A DNA stretch of 9,177 nt, taken from Acidobacteriota bacterium. GTDB lineage: Bacteria > Acidobacteriota > UBA6911 > RPQK01. Below, piece after piece: positions 1-5,972 of the stretch; the stretch's first letter is position 1; every line of letters begins with the position of its first letter. The stretch is from the NCBI GenBank assembly GCA_003819755.1, contig RPQK01000264.1:1-9177 (forward strand), in the 5' to 3' direction. Made by a program: the position numbers and the translations under genes. The notes beneath the pieces were generated by a model. It was not told the DNA's origin. It made no database searches and worked only from the letters and a program-made list of their open reading frames with translations.

Positions 1-1
1 G

Positions 2-1951
2 CTCGACACCGAGATGCCGTCCGTCCTGCGAGCACTGGGGCAAAGCGTTCCCAACTGGGCGCTTGTCACTCCTCCCACTTCTCCCCTTGCAGCGCCTTCC
101 GGGGCGCGCGGCGCCGAGCGGGCTCAAAAGCCCGACATTGCGTTGAATTACTCCGACACCCGGCTGCGGGCCATGCAACGCATCGTTGAGCTGGGGAAAC
201 TCCCGGAAGAGATCGCGGATCGTTTTGATCACATGCTGCAGACTGCAGTTGAACAGTTCAACCAGGGGGCCTTGGGGCGCGCGGTCTCAATCCTCGAATC
301 GGCTAATCAACTGGTCGTCCAGGAGCGGATCCCGACGAGTCGAGTCAAGCCGCTCTGGGACAAGGCCGCAGACAAAATACAGTGGCATCGCTTTGAAGCC
401 ACGATTCTAGATCCCGTGCAGCATCAACTTCTGGGGCAGTTCCTGTCTTTCTTTCCGGCTTTTTCCCCGGTCAAACTGCTTGCCGAGCTGAAACAAGGCT
501 CGGAACGGACGGGACGCCGCCTGCTGATCTCGCTGCTGGCTGTCCGGGGCGATGAAGTGCGATCGGAGGCCTGGAAGCATTTCGAACCGCTCCTCGACTC
601 GGAAGAGCCCGATTGGGAGCACTTGAGGAATCTGGCAATCCTCTTTGCGTCCCTGCCACTGAAGGACGGCCGGGCCCCCGAGGAAGAGGTTAAACTCATG
701 ACCAGGCTGGCAGGGTTGCCTCTCCCGCTTCCCATCTTCCGTGAGGCGGCTCGCTTTGCGACTCGCATTGACGTCGAACTGGGGACCGGGATGTTGGCGA
801 CGCTGCTCGCTCAGGAGTCCACCGGAGATGCTGATGAAATTGCTTTTAAGACGACTCCTGGATCCCAATGGACACTCCTGTTCGAACAGATCCTGACAAA
901 ACTGGCCGGCTCTCGCGACATTCGAATGCGCCGGCTGGTACTCGACCACTGTCTGGACAACGCGGAATCGACCGGGATTTCCACGGGTCCTCTGGCAGCC
1001 CTCCGGAACGTCGATCTGGCTTCGGAGCCCGACATCGTTGAGCGTCTCCTGACCGCCTTGAGCAGGAATCTGCCTTGGCGATGGTTGAGCTGGATCAGCC
1101 GGCCAAACGATGCGTTTCTGCTCGATCTGGTGCGCTCGCTTTCCGGCACCCCTTCACCGCGGATCCAATCCGCGCTCATCGATGTTGCCCGGCGCTTCCC
1201 CCAACGGCCATTCGGTGTGGCGGCGGCGCGAGCAACTGGGACGTTCGTCGAGCCCGAGATTGCCGTCACGGAAGAAGCTTCAGACACCGAGGCCCAGGCA
1301 GCGACGGCGGAGCCGGTAACGGCGGATCTGGGACCCGACATTCTGCTTCTCGAAGGTGAGCTGCACTCGTTCAAACTGCCGACGCTGATTCAGCATTTGG
1401 AATCGACCGCTGCAACGGGGATTCTAGAACTATTGAATTCGGCGGAGGTGATCGAAGGAACGGCGACTTTTGTCCGAGGGCAGCTGTTTCATTGTCATGC
1501 CGGCCACTTGCGAGGAAAAGAGGCTCTGTTCGCTCTGCTCGAGAAGCCGGTCTTCGGTCGCTTCCGCGTCGTCAACCCTCAGAGCCAGGAGTCAACAGCC
1601 GATACCGTCGAAGGCCAACCGGCTCTCCCCGTCGTTCCCACGCTGCTCGAGGGGATGAGACGGTACGATGAATACCAGCAATTCCGTCTGCTCGTACCCG
1701 ATCACATCACGCTCATGCCGGCCGGAGTCAGACCGGGGAGACCGGAAGGTGAGAATGACCCGGAATTCGTCAGGCAGGTCTGGGCCGAAGCGGTGTCGGG
1801 CAAAACCGCTGCCGATTGCGAAGCGGTGATCCGCGTGGACCCCTACCGGGTTCGCCGTCTGCTGGCATACTGGGCGGCCGAAGGGAGCTTGAGTGAAGTT
1901 CAGGCCGCGCGTGTCAAAACCCGGCAAGAGGAGAAGCAGGCAACCGAGTGA
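2..1951 (+). CDS. DUF4388 (PATAN)-domain protein with long helical N-terminal region, 5' end probably outside window
   Basis: The reading frame is open from the left edge, and the first ATG (position 14) has no convincing Shine-Dalgarno, so the true start probably lies upstream. Numbered from that ATG, residues 1-45 are a Pro/Ala/Gly-rich linker. Residues 50-400 are mostly helical and Leu/Arg-rich, with stretches resembling TPR/HEAT-like helical repeats but no clear consensus. Residues 400-440 are an acidic Ala/Glu/Thr-rich linker. Residues 446-523 match DUF4388: an opening LEGELHSF, then LIQHLE, ATGILEL, a GQLFHC strand and FALLEKPVFGRFRV. A tail (about 545-645) follows, with a possible helical domain (VDPYRVRRLLAYWAAEGSL). 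DUF4388 proteins are cytoplasmic and often sit near two-component, gliding or secretion regulators, so a regulatory or scaffolding role is inferred. No catalytic motif is visible. The next gene starts 62 nt downstream on the same strand. Confidence 0.75.
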   Translation, partial: LDTEMPSVLRALGQSVPNWALVTPPTSPLAAPSGARGAERAQKPDIALNYSDTRLRAMQRIVELGKLPEEIADRFDHMLQTAVEQFNQGALGRAVSILESANQLVVQERIPTSRVKPLWDKAADKIQWHRFEATILDPVQHQLLGQFLSFFPAFSPVKLLAELKQGSERTGRRLLISLLAVRGDEVRSEAWKHFEPLLDSEEPDWEHLRNLAILFASLPLKDGRAPEEEVKLMTRLAGLPLPLPIFREAARFATRIDVELGTGMLATLLAQESTGDADEIAFKTTPGSQWTLLFEQILTKLAGSRDIRMRRLVLDHCLDNAESTGISTGPLAALRNVDLASEPDIVERLLTALSRNLPWRWLSWISRPNDAFLLDLVRSLSGTPSPRIQSALIDVARRFPQRPFGVAAARATGTFVEPEIAVTEEASDTEAQAATAEPVTADLGPDILLLEGELHSFKLPTLIQHLESTAATGILELLNSAEVIEGTATFVRGQLFHCHAGHLRGKEALFALLEKPVFGRFRVVNPQSQESTADTVEGQPALPVVPTLLEGMRRYDEYQQFRLLVPDHITLMPAGVRPGRPEGENDPEFVRQVWAEAVSGKTAADCEAVIRVDPYRVRRLLAYWAAEGSLSEVQAARVKTRQEEKQATE

Positions 1952-1983
1952 GATTGCGGATCGCGGATTGGTTGCCGATTGAG
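1952..1983. repeat. short GATTGCGGAT-type degenerate repeats in the intergenic gap
   Basis: Directly after the stop of the DUF4388 gene, GCGGAT occurs at 1956-1961 and 1963-1968, with a further GATTG at 1979-1983. The stretch looks like a small degenerate intergenic repeat. No T-run follows, so it does not read as an intrinsic terminator, and no clear promoter boxes are visible in the rest of the 62-nt gap. Confidence 0.3.
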
Positions 1984-2013
1984 ACTCTCTTTCCTACTTA
2001 AGTTCGCCGAGAA

Positions 2014-3063
2014 ATGCCCACAACCCCCGTCATCCAGATTGCCGGCGTTAAAAGCAGGGATGAGGCTCACATGCTTTGCGAGTGCGGGGTCACCCATATC
2101 GGCTTCCCGTTGCGGTTGAGCTATCACCGAGAAGATCTGACGGACCGGCAGGTCCGTGAAATTGTCCAAGCGCTCCCTCGGAACGTCGCCAAGGTCCTTA
2201 TCACCTATCTCCGGCCGCCGGAAGAGATCGCTAAACTGGCTGACTACATCGGGGCCGACACCGTGCAGCTTCACGCGACGCCGACCGCTGAAACTCTAAG
2301 ACAACTTCGCTCGATTTCGCCGGGCCTACAAATCATACGGAGTCTAATCGTGGGCGCTTCGGACCCGGCCATGTTGGCGTCAGAAGCACTTTCCCAGGCC
2401 GATCTCGTCGACTTTTTCCTGACCGACTCGTACGATCCGACAACAGGGGCATCGGGCGCAACCGGGAAGGCCCATGATTGGAAGATCAGCCAATTCCTGT
2501 GCAGTCATGTGGGCCGGCCTTTAATCCTCGCCGGGGGGCTCAATCCGAGAAACGTACGGCAAGCGATCCGAGAAGTCGGGCCAGCCGGCGTCGACGCCCA
2601 CACTGGAGTGGAATCGCCGAACGGGTGTAAAGATCCTCAACTGGTCGAGGCCTTTGTACGCGAAGCCCGGTTGGGCTTTTCAGGGGGATCTTTGGGGAAA
2701 CGTCTGATCGACCCGATGTCGAAAAGAAGCTCAAAAAAAGCGACCGCGTGGGACGAGGTCTACGCGCTGGTGAGAGAAGTCCCGCGCGGCAGGGTTACAA
2801 CGTACGGGCAGATCTCAGGGCTGCTCGAAGGACGGCTCTCTGCCCGGGCCGTAGGCTGGGCGATGCACGTTTGTCCTGCGGACGTCCCCTGGCACCGGGT
2901 CGTCAATTCCCAGGGCGGCTACTCGGCCGAACGGCTTCCGCACGTCCCCGAAGGGCTTCAGAAAGCCCTGCTGGCCGCCGAAGGCGTCTCCTTCAAAACA
3001 GACGGCCATGTCGATTTGAAAGCCTGCAGGTGGCGTAAAAAACAAGGGACAGAAGGGACATGA
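2014..3063 (+). CDS. TrpF-like (phosphoribosylanthranilate isomerase family) domain fused to an ATL (MGMT-like) domain
   Basis: Residues 1-222 follow the TrpF beta/alpha barrel: an opening strand VIQIAGV, TVQLH (83-87), an acidic strand end FFLTDS (Asp138), a GATGKAHDW loop (148-156), LAGGLNP (172-178) and GVDAHTGVE (192-200). TrpF normally converts phosphoribosylanthranilate to CdRP in tryptophan synthesis. Here the catalytic Cys of the KICG motif is Ala10 and the usual SPR phosphate-loop motif is absent, so isomerase activity is doubtful. Residues 235-341 are a complete ATL domain: VTTYGQI (Tyr264), SARAVGWAM (arginine finger Arg278) and PWHRVVN (292-298), where true O6-alkylguanine transferases have PCHRV. 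ATLs bind alkylguanine and flag it for nucleotide excision repair without transferring the alkyl group. The start is the only ATG after an in-frame TAA at 1999; its Shine-Dalgarno is weak (GAG). Met235 (position 2716) could be an internal start for a separate ATL. The last codons (QGTEGT) lie inside the 9-bp repeat array. No trp genes are nearby. Confidence 0.85.
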   Translation: MPTTPVIQIAGVKSRDEAHMLCECGVTHIGFPLRLSYHREDLTDRQVREIVQALPRNVAKVLITYLRPPEEIAKLADYIGADTVQLHATPTAETLRQLRSISPGLQIIRSLIVGASDPAMLASEALSQADLVDFFLTDSYDPTTGASGATGKAHDWKISQFLCSHVGRPLILAGGLNPRNVRQAIREVGPAGVDAHTGVESPNGCKDPQLVEAFVREARLGFSGGSLGKRLIDPMSKRSSKKATAWDEVYALVREVPRGRVTTYGQISGLLEGRLSARAVGWAMHVCPADVPWHRVVNSQGGYSAERLPHVPEGLQKALLAAEGVSFKTDGHVDLKACRWRKKQGTEGT

Positions 3064-3087
3064 GGGACAGAAGGGACACAAGGGACC
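3044..3087. repeat. Left array: five GGGAC units at 9-bp period
   Basis: GGGAC occurs at 3046, 3055, 3064, 3073 and 3082, exactly 9 bp apart, with unit consensus GGGACANAA. The array overlaps the end of the TrpF-ATL gene, whose TGA stop (3061-3063) lies inside it. It is the inverted counterpart of the array at 3118-3207. Confidence 0.9.
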
Positions 3088-3170
3088 GAGCAGGAAACCG
3101 GGCCCACCGGGTCTTTTCTGTCCCCTGTGTCCCTTGTGTCCCTTCTGTCCCTTCTGTCCTTGCTGTCCTT
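3045..3170. terminator. Long imperfect hairpin between convergent genes (possible bidirectional terminator)
   Basis: Positions 3064-3086 and 3129-3151 are perfect 23-bp reverse complements. Pairing continues outward with a few G-U pairs and mismatches to about 3045/3170. The loop of about 42 nt contains the palindrome GGGCCC (3100-3105). The location between convergent stop codons (3063 plus, 3212 minus) fits a shared transcription barrier. There is no U-tract on either strand, so this is not a classical intrinsic terminator, and a role in mRNA 3'-end protection is equally possible. Confidence 0.4.
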
Positions 3171-3207
3171 GCTGTCCTTGCTGTCCTTGCTGTCCTTGCT
3201 GTCCCTG
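3118..3207. repeat. Right array: ten TGTCC units at 9-bp period
   Basis: GTCC occurs at 3120, 3129, 3138, 3147, 3156, 3165, 3174, 3183, 3192 and 3201, exactly 9 bp apart. The first four units are the TGTCCC type that mirrors the left array. The next five (3154-3198) are identical copies of CTGTCCTTG, and the last is CTGTCCCTG. The array ends five nt before the stop codon of the minus-strand DUF1080 gene. The uniform block suggests recent expansion by slippage. Confidence 0.9.
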
Positions 3208-3211
3208 CCCC

Positions 3212-3847
3212 CTACCGCCCCGACGTGTCGCGGATGCGCAGGTCTTTGAACCACATGTTCCCCTCGCCGCCGGAGTGAAGTTGAAGCGAGATATAACCGT
3301 CAAAGGACTTTGGCTTGGGGTCGGTGAAATCAACCATTTTTACGCCGTTCAGATAGCAAATATACCGATTCCCCTGCACGATCAGCAGGAACTCATTCCA
3401 ATCGGTCTGGCGGATCAGCCCTTCGAGCTCGGGGGCCGGCCAGACAATCCACTCGCGGCCATCGCCGTAGAGGCCTCCGGTGTGGTTTCCCAGGTGGCGA
3501 TCGATCTCGAATTGAAGACCCTGGGTCACGGTTGCTGTACCGGGCTTGAAGTCCGAGTGGAAGAAGACGCCGCTGTTCCCGTCAGCGTCGGCCTTGAACT
3601 GGAGGTACATTTCGAAGTCCTTGAATTTCTTATCTGTCCGCAGATAGCCGTATTCTTTGGTGATTCCCTGACCGTGGATCGCGCCGTTCTCGACTTGCCA
3701 CTTCTCTTGCCCGACCTCTACCCAACCGGTCAGATCCTTCCCGTTGAACAGAGAAACCCACTGCTCGTTGGGCAGCCTGGCAGCCGGTGTCTGGGCCAGC
3801 AGCGTGCCGGCCGCGAAAAGCAGAAAAAGTACAGTCAGTTTCTTCAT
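3212..3847 (-). CDS. Secreted DUF1080 / 3-keto-disaccharide hydrolase family protein
   Basis: A 211-aa protein with a Sec signal peptide (residues 1-19, MKK followed by LTVLFLLFAAGTLLAQ) and one DUF1080 domain (PF06439). The domain is a concanavalin-like beta-sandwich whose family includes hydrolases of 3-keto-disaccharides made by glucoside 3-dehydrogenases. Visible hallmarks are LFNGKDLTGW (33-42), NSGVFFHS (91-98), LQFEIDR (111-117), TGGLYG (123-128), CYLNGVK (164-170) and the closing LQLHSGGEGNMWFKDLRIR. The length is normal for a single-domain member. GGGAG lies 8 nt before the ATG and 18 nt separate it from the stop of the upstream hydrolase gene, so it is probably the last gene of the operon. 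The exact substrate cannot be told from sequence; many members remain uncharacterised and may only bind carbohydrate. Its stop codon abuts the repeat array. Confidence 0.92.
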   Translation of the reverse strand: MKKLTVLFLLFAAGTLLAQTPAARLPNEQWVSLFNGKDLTGWVEVGQEKWQVENGAIHGQGITKEYGYLRTDKKFKDFEMYLQFKADADGNSGVFFHSDFKPGTATVTQGLQFEIDRHLGNHTGGLYGDGREWIVWPAPELEGLIRQTDWNEFLLIVQGNRYICYLNGVKMVDFTDPKPKSFDGYISLQLHSGGEGNMWFKDLRIRDTSGR

Positions 3848-3865
3848 CTTCGGTCTCCCTTCTGA

Positions 3866-5932
3866 TTAGTCCAGCCGGCGCAAGCTTTTAGCAGCAAGCG
3901 CCTGGTAACAATCGGGCAGGTCAAAACGCTCCAAAACACCGTCCAAAAAGCTGCTCAGGGGCCAGGAGTAGTCCTCTGATTCCGCGATGCTCGCGTAAGA
4001 GGCAAGCCCATTCTTTAGCGTCACCTCAACCACGATATCCGAGAGCAAGGCGGCAAAGGTGGCCGGTATTGTACCCCAACCCTTCGCGGCGAGATGAACC
4101 CGTGTGCAGCCGTACTTCTTCAGCCATTCAAGGGTGCACAGCAAATCGTAAGTCCGCTGACCGACATAGGGGCGATCGAGCATAATCGAATGGATCGCGT
4201 AGAAGTAGTCGTTCCCATAGGGCTGAAGGTAGGTGTCTTCTCCGCACGTGTTCGGCCGCGACTCGCCCGAGCCTCGCAGATCGCACGCGAAGAAGGGAAG
4301 TCTGGGCTGCTCGCCGAGCAATTGCCTGACGAGCGGCTCGTTGCGCAGTTCCTGATCGGCCGATTGGTGCGCGGCGTACAGAATGGCCGCCTCTTCTCCC
4401 TGCGGAGGGCGAGACAGGTGCGTTTCGTCCGAAAGCCGGTAGACGATCATCTGATTGCGGGGTTCGGTCTCAAGCGCATAGGTCGTGAAGAAGCGCTTGG
4501 GATAGCCGCGCTCCCGGATAGGACGGAGAATCCGGTATTCGGGGACCGCGACGGGCCGAGGCATCCGAAGGCTGTCGAAGAGCACCCGTTTGAGCTCGTC
4601 GTTCCTCAATGAGCGTCGCTTCCCAGCCAGTTCTCGCGACCTGTCCCGGGTAAACGAGAAGAGTGACCGGGAATCGAGCGCGGCGACCTGGCCCCGAGGA
4701 GTGCAGGCCAGTTCTTCGGGCTTTTCCAGAGTCAGGTTCGGCTCTTTTTCGGATTGTGACAGCCGAGTGGCCCGGTTGAACCAGCGATACATCGCTTCCC
4801 GGCTTTCCTGACTGTACCCATGGCCAGTCGGCCCTACGGATAGGCCGATGTTCTGGCGGGCCCCGAGCAGTTCGTACAATCGGGTCAGTCTCTGATAGGC
4901 CTCTTCCGAGCCCCTGACATCGAAGAAGTCCTTCTCCTTGGCCAGGATGATCACCGGTTTCGGGGCCATGGCAGCCAGGAAGTCCTCGTGGTCGAGGCCC
5001 AAGGCGAGAACCTTCGGCGGGCATTGCTCGGTATCAGCCGGAAGCTCGTTCTCAAGATTGCGGCGAAAGGACGTGACGAAACAGCCGATCGCGGCCATGG
5101 TCCACCGATCTTCCAGGGGCCACAGCCACGTCGACATCGTGCCGCCGCCCGAATTCCCTGTAATTCCAATATGCCGAGGGTCGACCTCCGGTCGCGTAAG
5201 AAGGTAATCAACAGCCCGGATGCCATCCCAGGCGCGCCAAGTCCCGAAGAACTCGCCGACCAGGAACTGCTGGTTACCCGCGAGCAGATGCTCGCGCACT
5301 CCGATTCCGTTGCGCGGTTTCGAATCCGGGGTAACGTATTGCAGACGTTCACCCTGGCCGATCGGATCAAAGATGAGAACGACATAACCCTGCCGGGCCA
5401 GCCCCTGGGAAAATGCCTGGTATGTGTCTCCGGCCTTGCCCTCATCCGAATGACCGCAACTCCCCACTACTCCAGGCAGCGGGAGATTGCGCCCTTTCGG
5501 GATGTACAGGTTGGCAGTCACAAGAAAACCCGGCCGACTCTCGAAGATGACCTTTTCGATCTTGTAAGCATCACGCTCCAGAACCCCGGTCACCTTCGGA
5601 TTGAGCGGAGTCTTGGCGGGAAGAGGGCCAAAGATCTTCCTGATCCTCTCCCGCACCTCACGGACATAGGCCTCTGCCTGGGACTTCGTCGTGATGGCCT
5701 TAAGCTTCCCCTGTCGCTCCTCGTCGAATTCGCGCAATCGCGCCATGAAGTAATCCTGAACAGCGGTCGGGAAGCGGTTGAGGGGCGAGAGTGCCGCCGT
5801 GTCTGGTTTTGGCGCTTGAGCCAGGGCTGCGGCATCCCCGGCCGGCCCGGTCCCGAGAAGAGACACCGCCGCCCCGCTCGTCGCCAGCATTTCCCGGCGG
5901 GAAATGCCTCGCTTGTTGGTCATTCGTGCCAT
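3866..5932 (-). CDS. Tat-exported alpha/beta-hydrolase, acetyl-xylan-esterase-like, with a second degenerate hydrolase-like half
   Basis: A 688-aa protein starting with a twin-arginine signal: SRREM (11-15), then a hydrophobic Ala/Gly-rich stretch and a probable cleavage site near ALAQA (36-40). Residues 110-390 form an alpha/beta-hydrolase of the acetyl xylan esterase / dienelactone hydrolase type: SCGHSDEGK (158-166), LIFDPIGQGER (186-196), nucleophile elbow GNSGG with Ser261, likely acid Asp335 or Asp338 in KEKDFFD, and His371 in GPTGHGY. Residues 460-688 look like a second hydrolase fold, with FFACDLRGSGES (547-558), but the expected GxSxG is AKGWG (616-620), so it lacks a nucleophile serine. 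Likely role: ester cleavage (deacetylation) of polysaccharides in the periplasm. GAAAGGA 5 nt before the ATG supports this start; Met4 is an alternative. It sits between a glycosidase-like gene (40 nt) and a DUF1080 gene (18 nt). The substrate is inferred from context only. Confidence 0.88.
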   Translation of the reverse strand: MARMTNKRGISRREMLATSGAAVSLLGTGPAGDAAALAQAPKPDTAALSPLNRFPTAVQDYFMARLREFDEERQGKLKAITTKSQAEAYVREVRERIRKIFGPLPAKTPLNPKVTGVLERDAYKIEKVIFESRPGFLVTANLYIPKGRNLPLPGVVGSCGHSDEGKAGDTYQAFSQGLARQGYVVLIFDPIGQGERLQYVTPDSKPRNGIGVREHLLAGNQQFLVGEFFGTWRAWDGIRAVDYLLTRPEVDPRHIGITGNSGGGTMSTWLWPLEDRWTMAAIGCFVTSFRRNLENELPADTEQCPPKVLALGLDHEDFLAAMAPKPVIILAKEKDFFDVRGSEEAYQRLTRLYELLGARQNIGLSVGPTGHGYSQESREAMYRWFNRATRLSQSEKEPNLTLEKPEELACTPRGQVAALDSRSLFSFTRDRSRELAGKRRSLRNDELKRVLFDSLRMPRPVAVPEYRILRPIRERGYPKRFFTTYALETEPRNQMIVYRLSDETHLSRPPQGEEAAILYAAHQSADQELRNEPLVRQLLGEQPRLPFFACDLRGSGESRPNTCGEDTYLQPYGNDYFYAIHSIMLDRPYVGQRTYDLLCTLEWLKKYGCTRVHLAAKGWGTIPATFAALLSDIVVEVTLKNGLASYASIAESEDYSWPLSSFLDGVLERFDLPDCYQALAAKSLRRLD

Positions 5933-5937
5933 CGTTT

Positions 5938-5944
5938 TCCTTTC
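5938..5944 (-). promoter_or_regulatory. Ribosome binding site of the Tat-exported hydrolase
   Basis: On the minus strand GAAAGGA precedes the ATG at 5932 by 5 nt. It favours this ATG over the in-frame ATG three codons further on. Confidence 0.6.
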
Positions 5945-5972
5945 AACTTATCGTGACGCTCGCGAGAAAACC

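Noticed and set aside
1952..2013. Intrinsic terminator or promoter between the first two plus-strand genes
   Set aside because: There is no stable GC stem followed by a T-run and no convincing -35/-10 pair in the 62-nt gap.
2716..3063. Active O6-methylguanine-DNA methyltransferase
   Set aside because: The acceptor Cys of PCHRV is Trp293 in PWHRV, so alkyl transfer is not expected; ATL is the better call.
3044..3207. CRISPR array
   Set aside because: The period is 9 bp with no unique spacers; units are contiguous short tandem repeats.
2815..3333. Minus-strand frame with a collagen-like Gly-X-Y run (GQQGQQGQKG pattern)
   Set aside because: The Gly-X-Y pattern is produced by the 9-bp repeat (three codons per unit), and the frame lies across two better supported genes.
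3134..3865. Plus-strand frame with a CPC/CCP-rich start
   Set aside because: The cysteine-proline run is another reading of the 9-bp array, and the rest is antisense to the well-supported DUF1080 gene.
4988..5956. Long plus-strand frame of 322 codons
   Set aside because: It is antisense to the Tat-exported hydrolase, has no family motifs, and reflects high GC content.
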